Assembly: GCA_035373905.1 (NCBI GenBank)
Contig: DAOSOK010000024.1
Span: forward strand, 21,814-85,813
From: Candidatus Ozemobacteraceae bacterium
Lineage (GTDB): Bacteria > Muiribacteriota > Ozemobacteria > Ozemobacterales > Ozemobacteraceae
Direction: 5' to 3'
Length of the DNA: 64,000 nucleotides
Numbering within the stretch: position 1 is the stretch's first letter; the number at the start of each line of letters is the position of its first letter. The position numbers and the translations under genes were made by a program. The notes beneath the pieces are model-generated. The model had not been told where the DNA came from. It was given only the letters and a program-made list of their open reading frames with translations, and did no database searches. This document shows positions 50,028 to 58,117 of this stretch, one piece after another.

Positions 50028-50399
50028 ATGCCATATGGTGATGGTACGGGGCCGCATGGAGCTGGACCTATGACCGGTCGGGGGATGGGACCCTGCAGCG
50101 GGAATGCCGGAGGCGGCTTCCAGGGGCGCGGTCGCGGAATGGGCCCGTGCGGTGGTGGCTTTGGCTTTGGCCGGGGACGTGGCCTGGGTCGCGGACGGGG
50201 CTTCCGGAATGGGGGCGCCCTGGCCGCCGAAGCGGGAACTCCCGCTCAGGCTCAGCCGGCGCTGCCGGTCGAGGCACGGCTCGATATTTTGCAGCGACAG
50301 ATCGAGACGGTATCCGGCCAGATTGAGGCACTGAGAAACGCATTGAGGCACGAGAACCTCCCTGTGGAGGAGCCGAAGAAGGATCCGGACGCGAAGTGA
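50028..50399 (+). CDS. DUF5320-type Gly-rich metal-associated protein
   Basis: A 123-residue protein. Residues 1-70 are Gly/Met/Arg/Cys-rich (MPYGDGTGPHGAGPMTGRG, GPCSGNAGG, GMGPCGGG), typical of the DUF5320 proteins found beside NifX/Mrp genes in anaerobes. The C-terminal part is a short helix (LDILQRQIETVSGQIEALRN) likely to form a coiled coil. Cys and Met residues may bind soft metals. A perfect AGGAGG lies 6 bases before the ATG, suggesting strong translation. Confidence 0.75.
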   Translation: MPYGDGTGPHGAGPMTGRGMGPCSGNAGGGFQGRGRGMGPCGGGFGFGRGRGLGRGRGFRNGGALAAEAGTPAQAQPALPVEARLDILQRQIETVSGQIEALRNALRHENLPVEEPKKDPDAK

Positions 50400-50415
50400 T
50401 CCGATCGAAACATCC

Positions 50416-50946
50416 ATGCTGAGATATTCGCAGAAGGTTCTCGATCATTTCCATGCTCCGCGCCATGTCGGCCGGCTCGATGTCTATGACGGCATCAGCC
50501 GGCTCGGCGACCCCGATTGCGGCGATTTCCTCGAGGTGACGGTGCGTCTCAGCGCTGACCAGCAGAACATTGCCGCGATCGGATATCTCGTCAAGGGCTG
50601 CCCCGCCGCGATCGCCACGTCGAGCATCACGGCCGAGATGGTCTGCGGCAAGGAGATCGAAGAAGCCGCCATGCTGACGGATGCCGCGATCATCGAGGCG
50701 CTCGACGGGCTGCCGCCGGGCAAGGAGCACTGCTCCGTTCTCGCGGTGAAGGGGCTCCAGCTCGCTCTCCAGAATGCCGTTCTGCGACATCTGTTCAAAC
50801 GCGCTGGGATCGTCGACTCCGACGAGGCGTTCGATCGCCTCGTCGAGAGCGGCGGTCTCGAACGATACATTCATACCTGCGACGGCTCGTGCGAGGAAGC
50901 ACCCGAGACGTGCAGCCAGACGACGGAAGGGGAAAAACCATGTTGA
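50416..50946 (+). CDS. NifU/IscU-type Fe-S scaffold protein
   Basis: A 176-residue scaffold of the NifU N-terminal family, where Fe-S clusters are built. The start is LRYSQKVLDHFHAPRHVGR. The three cluster ligands are all present: Cys in GDPDCGDFLE, KGCPAAIATSS and KEHCSVLAVKG. An unusual Cys-rich tail follows (CDGSCEEAPETC, final Cys). No dedicated cysteine desulfurase is in view; the PLP lyase downstream could supply sulfide. It overlaps the NifX gene by 7 bp. Confidence 0.92.
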   Translation: MLRYSQKVLDHFHAPRHVGRLDVYDGISRLGDPDCGDFLEVTVRLSADQQNIAAIGYLVKGCPAAIATSSITAEMVCGKEIEEAAMLTDAAIIEALDGLPPGKEHCSVLAVKGLQLALQNAVLRHLFKRAGIVDSDEAFDRLVESGGLERYIHTCDGSCEEAPETCSQTTEGEKPC

Positions 50947-51296
50947 TCGCTATATCCGCCCGCGGAGACACATTGGATGCCACAATGGACCCGCGCCTCG
51001 GCCGGGCCGAGAGGTTCATCCTGATCGAGAGCGACACCGAAAAAACCTCGATTCTCGAAACGGCTGCCACACAGGCAACGCACGGGGCCGGCATCCAGAC
51101 GGCGCAGGCGCTTCTCAAGGCCGGCGCGAAAGCCGTCATTTCGGGCGATTGCGGCCCGAAGGCGTTCCAGGTGTTTCAGGCGGCCGGCGTGCCCGTGTAT
51201 GCGGCGACCGGCGGAACGGTCCGCGACGTGTTCGCCGCCTGGCGCCGGAACGAGCTGCCGGTGATTGGCCAGCCCGGCGCTGCCAAACATGCCTGA
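50940..51296 (+). CDS. NifX/NifB-type cluster-binding protein A
   Basis: A 118-residue single-domain protein of the dinitrogenase FeMo-cofactor family (NifX, NifY, ORP). It has ISARGDTLDATMDPRLGRAE and HGAGIQTAQALLKAGAKAVI, then GDCGPKAFQVFQAAGVPVYA. These proteins carry preformed metal-sulfur clusters. The ATG lies inside the NifU-like stop region and the stop overlaps the next ATG, so NifU, NifX and the first MinD protein are likely made in fixed ratio. Unlike the other two NifX domains in the window, it has no His-rich tail. Confidence 0.92.
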   Translation: MLIAISARGDTLDATMDPRLGRAERFILIESDTEKTSILETAATQATHGAGIQTAQALLKAGAKAVISGDCGPKAFQVFQAAGVPVYAATGGTVRDVFAAWRRNELPVIGQPGAAKHA

Positions 51297-52207
51297 TGAA
51301 TAGCATGAACGATACAACTTCCGGAAAGGCCGGCGGCTTCGGCCGCCCGGCCCCCAGGATCGCCGTCGCAAGCGGAAAAGGCGGCACGGGAAAGACGAGC
51401 GTCGCAGTCAGTCTCGCCCGGGCGGCCCTCCGGATTGGCCGCCGCGTTCAACTTGTCGATGCCGACGTCGAGGGGCCGAACGCCCATCATTTTCTCGGCC
51501 TCGGTGAGCCCGAGACGTTTCCGGTCGAGGCGATGCTGCCGCGCATCGACCCGGCCCGCTGCACCCTGTGCGGCGAGTGCGCCGCGTTCTGCATCTACCA
51601 AGCCCTGGCTGTACTCGGCGACCGCGTGATGGTGTTTCCCGACATGTGTCACGGCTGCGAGGGCTGTCGCGTGGTGTGTCCGGTCCAGGCGATCGAGAAC
51701 GGATCGCAGGAGATCGGCCGCATCATGCACTGGCAAGTTGACGATTTCGAGGTCTGGCAGGGCCGGCTGCACGTCGGCCAGGTGCTCAGCCCAACCCTGA
51801 TCCGCGAACTGCACCGGCGTGCACGTGAATCGGCTGCTGGCTACGACCTGACCATCGTCGATTCCCCGCCCGGAACCTCATGTCCCATGATGGCTGCCGT
51901 GCGCGGCGCGAACCGGCTGGTGCTGGTGACCGAGCCGACGCCGTTCGGGCTGCATGATCTCGAACTGGCGATGGCGGCCGTGCGCCGCATGAAGCTGCCG
52001 GTCGAGGTGATCGTCAATCGATCGATCGGCGATGACGCGGCGATCGACGATCTCTGCCGTGCGCGGGCCGTTCCCGTCATCGCCCGGTTTCCCGAAGATC
52101 GCACGGTGGCCGCGGCATACGCCGAGGGCCGGCCGATGATCGAGGCCGGCGCCGAGTGGGCGAAACAGTACGATGACCTGCGTCGCCACCTGGAGGGACC
52201 ATGCTGA
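51296..52207 (+). CDS. MinD-superfamily ATPase with inserted 2x[4Fe-4S] ferredoxin domain (1)
   Basis: A 303-residue deviant-Walker ATPase. The P-loop is ASGKGGTGKTS (about residues 24-34) with DADVEGPN downstream. A ferredoxin insert at about residues 85-135 carries CTLCGECAAFC and CHGCEGCRVVCP, enough for two [4Fe-4S] clusters. The phosphate-sensing VDSPPGTSCP follows. Such proteins occur in pairs in ORP loci and are thought to use ATP to insert or reduce metal clusters. It overlaps the second ATPase by 7 bp. Confidence 0.93.
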   Translation: MNSMNDTTSGKAGGFGRPAPRIAVASGKGGTGKTSVAVSLARAALRIGRRVQLVDADVEGPNAHHFLGLGEPETFPVEAMLPRIDPARCTLCGECAAFCIYQALAVLGDRVMVFPDMCHGCEGCRVVCPVQAIENGSQEIGRIMHWQVDDFEVWQGRLHVGQVLSPTLIRELHRRARESAAGYDLTIVDSPPGTSCPMMAAVRGANRLVLVTEPTPFGLHDLELAMAAVRRMKLPVEVIVNRSIGDDAAIDDLCRARAVPVIARFPEDRTVAAAYAEGRPMIEAGAEWAKQYDDLRRHLEGPC

Positions 52208-53094
52208 CCGAATGGGTGATCATCAGCGGAAAAGGCGGAACCGGTAAGACCAGCGTCACGGCGGCTCTCGCGGCTTGGTGCGGCATGTCCGTCCTCACCG
52301 ATACCGACGTCGACGGCGCAAACCTCGAACTCGTGCTCCAGGCGTGCCAGGTGACCGAGCAGCGGTTCGAGGGGCGGCGGAAGGCCGTCATCAAGCCCTC
52401 GCTGTGCCGTGCGTGCGGCAGGTGCGCCGACGAGTGTCGGTTCGACGCCGTGATGCCGGCCGCCATGCGCCCCGACCGGGGCGTCATCATGACGATCGAC
52501 GCCGACGCGTGCGAGGGCTGCGGCCTGTGCAAGCGCGTCTGCCCGGCCGACGCGATCATCATGAAAAAGACCGTGGGTGGCACCTGGCGCGAGAGCGACA
52601 CCCCGTGGGGCCGTCTGTTCCACGCCAGACTCGAACCGGGCGGCGAAAACTCGGGCAAACTCGTGGCCCTCTTGCGCAAAAAAGCCCGTGAATACGCTGA
52701 AGCCCATGGAATGCCGCTCCTGCTGACCGACGGGCCGCCCGGTTCGGGCTGCCCTGTCATCGCCACCCTGACCGGCGCCAACAAGGTGCTGATTGTCACC
52801 GAACCGACCCCGTCGGGACGGTCCGATGCCGAGCGCGTGCTCGATTTGTGCCGGCACTTCCGGCGTCCGGTGTGGCTTGCCATCAACAAATACGACCTGC
52901 ATGCGGGAATGGCGCAGCAGACCGAGGAGTGGGCCCGCGCCCGCGACGTGCCCGTCGTTGGTCGTCTGCCGTATGACCCGTCCGTTCCCACGGCGATCCG
53001 GCGCGGCGTGCCGGTGCCGTCCCTCCCTCCCTCGCCCTGGAGCGAAGCTCTGGCCCGGATGGCGATGGAAATCGGGCTTTCGGCTAAAAATTGA
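52201..53094 (+). CDS. MinD-superfamily ATPase with inserted 2x[4Fe-4S] ferredoxin domain (2)
   Basis: A 297-residue paralogue of the preceding gene. The P-loop is SGKGGTGKTSVTA with TDTDVDGAN. The ferredoxin insert has CRACGRCADEC and CEGCGLCKRVCPADAI. The switch motif is TDGPPGSGCP. MinD-type ATPases dimerise across the nucleotide, so the two gene products may form a heterodimer. It is translationally coupled to the first and ends just before an FNR-like site. Confidence 0.93.
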   Translation: MLTEWVIISGKGGTGKTSVTAALAAWCGMSVLTDTDVDGANLELVLQACQVTEQRFEGRRKAVIKPSLCRACGRCADECRFDAVMPAAMRPDRGVIMTIDADACEGCGLCKRVCPADAIIMKKTVGGTWRESDTPWGRLFHARLEPGGENSGKLVALLRKKAREYAEAHGMPLLLTDGPPGSGCPVIATLTGANKVLIVTEPTPSGRSDAERVLDLCRHFRRPVWLAINKYDLHAGMAQQTEEWARARDVPVVGRLPYDPSVPTAIRRGVPVPSLPPSPWSEALARMAMEIGLSAKN

Positions 53095-53096
53095 AA

Positions 53097-53110
53097 ATGA
53101 TGTACATCAA
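53097..53110. promoter_or_regulatory. FNR/CRP-like site (ATGATGTACATCAA)
   Basis: Nine of ten conserved bases of TTGAT-N4-ATCAA match. It ends 9 bases before the lyase ATG and overlaps its Shine-Dalgarno, so it could only repress or be fortuitous. Confidence 0.3.
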
Positions 53111-53119
53111 GGAGAATAA

Positions 53120-54358
53120 ATGAAGTCGTCCCACCCAAAGATGTTCGATACGGCATGTATCCATGCGGGGCAGCACCCTGATGAACTGTTCGGCGGCGTC
53201 AGCGTGCCGATCTACCAGTCCTCCACCTTCGCGTTCGAGAGCGCCGAGGTCGGCGCCGCCCGATTTTCGGGCCAGAGCGACGGCTACAAATACACGCGGC
53301 TCGGGAACCCGACGACGGCGGCTCTCGAAGCCTGCATCGCCGAACTCGAGGGCGGCGGCACCGGCCTTGCCACGGCATCCGGCATGGCGGCCGTCAGCAC
53401 CGCCTACCTGGCGCTTCTGGGGAACGGCTGCCACATGGTCTCGACCGACTCGGTCTATGGCCCGTCACGAACCCTGGCGGAACGGGAACTTTCGAGGTTC
53501 GGCGTCGAAGCCTCGTATGTCGACACTTCGAACCTCGAACACCTGAAAGCGGCGATTCGTCCGAACACGAAGCTCGTCTACCTGGAAACGCCCGCCAACC
53601 CGACGCTTTCGATCACCGATATCGCTGAGGCGTCGAAGATCGCTCATGCCGCCGGCGCGGTGGTCGTCGTCGACAACACCTTCTGCAGTCCGATGCTCCA
53701 GCGGCCGCTCGACCTGGGCGCCGACATCGTGCTGCACAGCATGACGAAATTCATCAACGGTCACAGCGACGTCGTGGCCGGCATCCTGATCACCCGCAAC
53801 GCTGAACTCGCGGCCCGCCTGAAGAGCGTCCTCGTGCAGATGGGCGGCACCATCGACCCGCACCAGGCATGGCTCGTGCTGCGCGGCGTGAAGACCTTGC
53901 CAATGCGCATGCGAATCGCCCAGGAAAACGCGCAGCGCCTGGCCGATGAGCTGTCGCGCCATCCGCTGATCGCTTCCGTCGCGTATCCCGGTCTGAAATC
54001 GCATCCGCAGCACGATCTGGCGACGAAGCAGATGAAGGGGCCGGGCTCGATGATCTCGTTCGAGATGGCCGGCGGCGTCGAAGCCGGCCGTATCCTGATG
54101 AACAGCGTCTCGCTCTCGACGCTGGCTGTCTCGCTCGGCGGCATCGAAACGCTCATCCAGCACCCCGCCTGCATGACCCACGCATCCGTACCGCGTGAGA
54201 CCAGACTTTCGGCCGGCATAACCGACGGGCTGGTCAGGCTCTCGGTCGGCTGTGAGGCTTATGACGACCTCCATCAGGACCTGTTTTCCGCTCTCGATGA
54301 AGTGAAACGGCAGTGTTCCGGGGAGGAACAACAGGCCCGCTTCAAGGTAAACGTATAA
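53120..54358 (+). CDS. Cys/Met-metabolism PLP lyase (methionine gamma-lyase or cystathionine gamma-lyase type)
   Basis: A 412-residue fold-type I PLP enzyme. Signatures are SVPIYQSSTFAFES, YTRLGNPTTAALE, the cofactor Lys in LHSMTKFINGHSDV and SLGGIETLIQHPA. Family members cleave methionine, cystathionine or cysteine, releasing methanethiol or H2S. The usual gamma-lyase Tyr/Cys loop reads STDSVYGPSRTL here, so substrate assignment is open. Set between MinD and NifX genes it may provide sulfide for cluster assembly (inference). AAGGAG lies 5-10 bases before the ATG. Confidence 0.93.
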   Translation: MKSSHPKMFDTACIHAGQHPDELFGGVSVPIYQSSTFAFESAEVGAARFSGQSDGYKYTRLGNPTTAALEACIAELEGGGTGLATASGMAAVSTAYLALLGNGCHMVSTDSVYGPSRTLAERELSRFGVEASYVDTSNLEHLKAAIRPNTKLVYLETPANPTLSITDIAEASKIAHAAGAVVVVDNTFCSPMLQRPLDLGADIVLHSMTKFINGHSDVVAGILITRNAELAARLKSVLVQMGGTIDPHQAWLVLRGVKTLPMRMRIAQENAQRLADELSRHPLIASVAYPGLKSHPQHDLATKQMKGPGSMISFEMAGGVEAGRILMNSVSLSTLAVSLGGIETLIQHPACMTHASVPRETRLSAGITDGLVRLSVGCEAYDDLHQDLFSALDEVKRQCSGEEQQARFKVNV

Positions 54359-54375
54359 ATACAAGGAGATATATC

Positions 54376-54813
54376 ATGAAGATCGCCATTCCCGTCGCCG
54401 AAGGCAAGTTGACCGAACATTTCGGCCATTGTGAAGAGTTCGCATTTTTCGACGTCGACGACGTCGCCCGCGCCATTCTCGGCGAGACCCGCCTCCAGCC
54501 CCCTCCTCACGAACCCGGCGTCCTGCCCCGCTGGCTGGTCTCGAACAAGGCCACCGTCGCGATCGTCGGCGGCATGGGCATGCGCGCCCGCCAGATGCTC
54601 GAAGAGAGCGGGGTCAAGGTCGTGATGGGCGCCCCCAGCCTGCCGCCGGCCGAGATTGTGCGCCAGTACCTCGCCGGCACCCTTGTCGTTGGCGATAACA
54701 CGTGCAATCATGGACCCGACCACGTCTGCACCGACACGCACGGCCACGGCCAGGCCCATGGCCACACCCACCAGCACGGCCACGGCCCCGCCTCGCGCAA
54801 GGGCGGCTGCTGA
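54376..54813 (+). CDS. NifX/NifB-type cluster-binding protein B with His-rich tail
   Basis: A 145-residue protein. Residues 1-105 are a FeMo-cofactor-type domain (IAIPVAEGKLTEHFGHCEEF, VGGMGMRARQMLEESGVKVV). The C-terminal 40 residues are rich in His, Gly and Cys (CNHGPDHVCTDTHGHGQ, HTHQHGHGP, final GGC), a likely Ni/Zn/Cu-binding tail. AAGGAG precedes the ATG by 7 bases. It corresponds in position to the ORP gene of orange-protein loci, next to mrp. Confidence 0.92.
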   Translation: MKIAIPVAEGKLTEHFGHCEEFAFFDVDDVARAILGETRLQPPPHEPGVLPRWLVSNKATVAIVGGMGMRARQMLEESGVKVVMGAPSLPPAEIVRQYLAGTLVVGDNTCNHGPDHVCTDTHGHGQAHGHTHQHGHGPASRKGGC

Positions 54814-55000
54814 GGCATGCAAAACCACTCATCCCGGCTGGCCCATGGTCTGCCGGGAGAAACCTCTGAAGGCGGTTGCACCGTTGCATTCTTCCAGGAG
54901 GATGCGCATATCGTCCAATCCAACGATGATTCAAAGAACGAGGATGGGAATACCGGTGCCACCAGCAGTCATCATCGCGTAGAACGCGGGAGACACACAT

Positions 55001-55906
55001 ATGACCGCATCGAATTGCAGCAGTTGTTCCGATACCACCTGTTCCTCAAAAACGCGGAATCCTGATGAGTCGGCCGATGATTTCCTCCGGCGGCAACGGC
55101 TTCAGGGAAACCTGTGCCGGATCAAACACATCTTCTTCGTGCTTTCCGGCAAGGGCGGGGTCGGCAAGAGCACCGTTGCCGCGAATCTCGCGCTCTCGCT
55201 GGGCATGAACGGGTACAGCGCCGGTCTGCTCGACATCGACCTGCACGGCCCGTCGATTCCGACGATGCTCGGCCTCGCCGATGTACGCGCCGAGTCTGCG
55301 GGAAACGGGCTGATCAAGCCGGTTGAACTGACATCGGTCGTCAAGGTGATGTCAGTTGCCTTCCTGCTGCAGGGAAACGACGACGCCGTGATCTGGCGCG
55401 GTCCGATGAAGGCTGGGGTTATCGAACAGCTGGTGGCCGACGTCGACTGGGGCCCGCTCGATGCACTGGTTGTCGACTGCCCGCCCGGCACCGGGGATGA
55501 GCCGCTCAGCATCGTGCAGACCGTCGGAAAGGCCGACGGGGCGATCATCGTCACGACCCCGCAACAGGTCGCCACCGCCGACGTCCGTCGCTCGATCAGC
55601 TTTTGCCACCGCCTCGATCTGCCCGTGCTGGGCGTGATCGAGAACATGTCCGGCTTCGTCTGCCCTCATTGCAACGAAACGACCGAGATCTTCAGCAAAG
55701 GAGGCGGCGAAACGATGGCCGCCGACATGGGCGTGCCGTTCCTTGGCCGGATCCCGATTGATCCCGAACTGATGGGGGCAGGCGATCGGGGCGTGCCGTA
55801 TGTCCAGCGATTCTCGGAGCGGCCGGCTGCAAAAGCCTTTTCCAAGGCTATTCTGCCGTTGATAGGCCGGATGGGCGACACCGTCGCGGGCCAGGAAGAA
55901 GCCTGA
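55001..55906 (+). CDS. mrp: Mrp/NBP35-family Fe-S carrier ATPase
   Basis: A 301-residue ATPase. A Cys-rich start (NCSSCSDTTC) resembles the N-terminal cluster ligands of NBP35. The P-loop is SGKGGVGKSTVA, followed by DIDLHGPSIP and DCPPGTGDE. The C-terminal CPHC motif (FVCPHCNETTEIF) bridges a [4Fe-4S] cluster between two subunits. It transfers clusters to apoproteins. The 187-bp gap upstream shows no credible gene or control site, but the spacing may allow separate expression. It overlaps nothing downstream and is followed 1 base later by the DUF4405 gene. Confidence 0.95.
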   Translation: MTASNCSSCSDTTCSSKTRNPDESADDFLRRQRLQGNLCRIKHIFFVLSGKGGVGKSTVAANLALSLGMNGYSAGLLDIDLHGPSIPTMLGLADVRAESAGNGLIKPVELTSVVKVMSVAFLLQGNDDAVIWRGPMKAGVIEQLVADVDWGPLDALVVDCPPGTGDEPLSIVQTVGKADGAIIVTTPQQVATADVRRSISFCHRLDLPVLGVIENMSGFVCPHCNETTEIFSKGGGETMAADMGVPFLGRIPIDPELMGAGDRGVPYVQRFSERPAAKAFSKAILPLIGRMGDTVAGQEEA

Positions 55907-55907
55907 G

Positions 55908-56258
55908 ATGCTGAACGGTATTGTCATCGTCGATCTTGCCGGTTTTGTGCTGCTGCTTCTGGTGGCCCTCACCGGAGGCATCATCAAATGGCATCTTCCG
56001 CCCGGCTCGGGACATGGCGGTCACGGCCTGGGCCGCGGGTTTGGCCATGGATACGGTCACGGCCATGATATCGGCCTCGACGACGGTTTCGGCCCGAAAC
56101 TGCTCTGGGGAATGGACCGGCACGAATGGGGCGACATTCACTTCTGGCTTTCCGTCGCCTTTTTCGCCATGATCGCGATTCATCTGTATCAACACCGCTT
56201 CTGGCTCAGGGCCTGCCTGAGCCGGGGCGGCACCTGTCCGACCGGCCAGAGCGTCTGA
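55908..56258 (+). CDS. DUF4405 membrane protein with His/Gly loop
   Basis: A 116-residue protein with two membrane helices (about 5-27 and 80-98) and the DUF4405 signature RHEWGDIHFWLSVAFFAMIAIH. That domain is related to heme-binding cytochrome b-type modules, and His in GDIHFW and AIHLYQH could ligate heme. The loop between the helices is a His/Gly run (GSGHGGHGLGRGFGHGYGHG), a likely metal-binding sink on the outer face. It follows mrp by 1 base and may pass electrons or metal to the cluster system. Confidence 0.85.
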   Translation: MLNGIVIVDLAGFVLLLLVALTGGIIKWHLPPGSGHGGHGLGRGFGHGYGHGHDIGLDDGFGPKLLWGMDRHEWGDIHFWLSVAFFAMIAIHLYQHRFWLRACLSRGGTCPTGQSV

Positions 56259-56313
56259 TGCTTCGCCCCCGTCGAAAGCGGCACTGCAATCTTCGGATGA
56301 AAGGAACCAGAAA

Positions 56314-56691
56314 ATGACCGTGAAACCAGAGACCCTGAAAACAGCATGGCAAAAGCGAGACGGGCCGCTCGTGCTGACGACCGTCGATACCGATGGAATG
56401 CCGAACGCGGTCTATGTCATGTCCGTGAAGCTCCATCCAGATGGTCGCATCGCCATCGCCGACAACAAATTTCACAAGACCCGGTCCAACATCCAAAACG
56501 GCAGCAGGGGCTCGCTTTTGTTCAGCGCGAAAGACCGCTCGGCGTATCAGGCCAAGGGAGCGATCGAATACGTTACATCCGGACCGATATACGACGACAT
56601 GCTGACGTGGGTCGAAGCCCGGTTCGCCCGTGTGGCGGTCGCCGTCCTGCACGTTGAACATCTCTATTCGGGAGCCGAAAATTTGGCCTGA
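56314..56691 (+). CDS. Pyridoxamine 5'-phosphate oxidase-like FMN-binding protein
   Basis: A 125-residue split-barrel flavoprotein of the PNPOx-like group. Motifs include DGPLVLTTVDTDGMPNAVYV and FHKTRSNIQNGSRGSLLF. The small size suggests a flavin reductase or heme/F420-type relative rather than true PdxH. It could supply electrons for cluster chemistry. GAAAGGAA lies before the ATG. The same-strand context continues the run from the MOSC promoter. Confidence 0.85.
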   Translation: MTVKPETLKTAWQKRDGPLVLTTVDTDGMPNAVYVMSVKLHPDGRIAIADNKFHKTRSNIQNGSRGSLLFSAKDRSAYQAKGAIEYVTSGPIYDDMLTWVEARFARVAVAVLHVEHLYSGAENLA

Positions 56692-56717
56692 AACGCCGGC
56701 ATGCGTAAAAGAAAGCG

Positions 56718-57473
56718 ATGAAAAAAATATCACATACTATATATGAGGCGTTGCGGGAGACCGCCTGCGCGAAGACCATCGGGGATGTCCGCATGGGATT
56801 GGGGTATTCGGCAGTGCGCCTGTCGAGCGGGGAGATCGGATTGTGCTGGACTCCCAAGGAGGGGAACCGCTGCTGTCAGCAGTTTCCCGAGGCCGGAACG
56901 CTCGCCGGACGGCCGGCCAACGACCTGCTCGAGGGAATAGCCCACCCGGGTTCGCCCTTGAAGCGAATGCTCGGGGTGGCTACGGCAAACACCCTCGGCT
57001 TGTCACTGCCGCAGGCGCCCTCACTCGGCGGCGACATCCTTTCGATCCTGGCCCTGAAACCGACCGATCACCTGGTCATGGTCGGTCACTTCGGGCCACT
57101 GATCCCGGAAATCCGCCGAACGGCCTGCAGGCTGGATATCATCGAAGCCGACCCCTCGGAGGGGGAGCTGGATCGTGAACAAGGCTTGGCTGCGCTGCAG
57201 CAGTGTACCGTGGCGATCATCACGGCGACGACGCTAGTCACCGGAGGTCTCGACGAATACCTGGCGGCGCTGGGTTCCGTGCGCGCCGCCGTCCTGCTCG
57301 GCCCGTCGGTTCCTCTGTTCCCAAACGTGTTTCGTGGAACGGGCCTGACACACCTGGCGGGGTCGCGCGTGCGCGACGGGGAGCGTGTTCTGCGGATCGT
57401 CTCGGAAGGCGGCGGAACGCCGATGCTCAAGCCTTGTCTCGAAGCCGTCGTCGTTCCGGTTCAGCAGGCGTGA
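56718..57473 (+). CDS. DUF364 protein (putative heavy-metal chelation family)
   Basis: A 251-residue protein with an N-terminal DUF4213-like domain (MGLGYSAVRLSSGEIGLCW) and a C-terminal DUF364 Rossmann-like domain (HLVMVGHFGPLIPEIR, ITATTLVTGGLDEYLA, LLGPSVPLFPNVF). Pfam describes DUF364 as a putative heavy-metal chelation domain; relatives cluster with nitrogenase-like and metal-cofactor genes. Its Cys residues (CCQQF, final ones near LKPCLEA) may take part. It lies 26 bp after the flavoprotein gene and 11 bp before a methyltransferase gene. Confidence 0.88.
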   Translation: MKKISHTIYEALRETACAKTIGDVRMGLGYSAVRLSSGEIGLCWTPKEGNRCCQQFPEAGTLAGRPANDLLEGIAHPGSPLKRMLGVATANTLGLSLPQAPSLGGDILSILALKPTDHLVMVGHFGPLIPEIRRTACRLDIIEADPSEGELDREQGLAALQQCTVAIITATTLVTGGLDEYLAALGSVRAAVLLGPSVPLFPNVFRGTGLTHLAGSRVRDGERVLRIVSEGGGTPMLKPCLEAVVVPVQQA

Positions 57474-57484
57474 GAGGTACGAAC

Positions 57485-58114
57485 ATGGCGAATCGATCGG
57501 CTATGAGTGTTCTCGACGAAGAGGTTTTCGAGAACCGGCGACGGTATGAGAACCGGCGGGAACTCTACCGGAGCTTCGGTTACGACATCGAACGGGAGCG
57601 GGAGTTCATTCTCGGCATCGTCCGGCCCGTGACGGGGCCTGTTCTCGAGATCGGCACCGGCAAGGGCTACATGACGGTGGCGATTGCCCGGGCAGGGTAC
57701 CGGCTGACCTCCGTCGATCTGTCGGTCGAGGATCAGCGCATGGCGTTGCTCAACCTGAGATACGACGGATGTGCCGACCGGGCGACGCTCGAAATCGCTG
57801 ATGCCGAGCACCTGCCGTATGTGTCGGCGTCTTTCGACCTGGTGATCACCGTGAATGTCCTTCATCACCTCGCTCGGCCCCGAGACGTGTATGAGGAAAT
57901 GACCAGGGTGATGGCGTCCTCGGGGCGGATCGTCGTGAGTGATTTCAGCACGTATGGCCTGGAAGTGATGGACCGGATTCTGCAAAGCGAGGGGCGCCGG
58001 CACGACGTGGGTTCCGGAAGCCTGATGGAAATGCGGGAATGGCTGCTCGCCGACGGCTTCAAGGTCGGTCTCCATCGGACCAGGATTCAGGATACGATCG
58101 TCGGGGTGCGATGA
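57485..58114 (+). CDS. Class I SAM-dependent methyltransferase in the metal-cluster run
   Basis: A 209-residue methyltransferase with motif I GPVLEIGTGKGYMTVAIA, acidic TSVDLS, motif II region FDLVITVNVLHHLARP and post-motif GRIVVSDFS. It belongs to the Methyltransf_11 type. The ATG at 57485 has GAGAGG 10 bases upstream. Relatives occur next to DUF364 and MBL genes in anaerobe genomes, but their substrate is not established. Confidence 0.88.
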   Translation: MANRSAMSVLDEEVFENRRRYENRRELYRSFGYDIEREREFILGIVRPVTGPVLEIGTGKGYMTVAIARAGYRLTSVDLSVEDQRMALLNLRYDGCADRATLEIADAEHLPYVSASFDLVITVNVLHHLARPRDVYEEMTRVMASSGRIVVSDFSTYGLEVMDRILQSEGRRHDVGSGSLMEMREWLLADGFKVGLHRTRIQDTIVGVR

Positions 58115-58117
58115 ACG

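Noticed and set aside
54817..55065. 82-codon frame between NifX B and mrp
   Set aside because: It has low-complexity composition and no ribosome-binding site, and it overlaps the mrp start in another frame.
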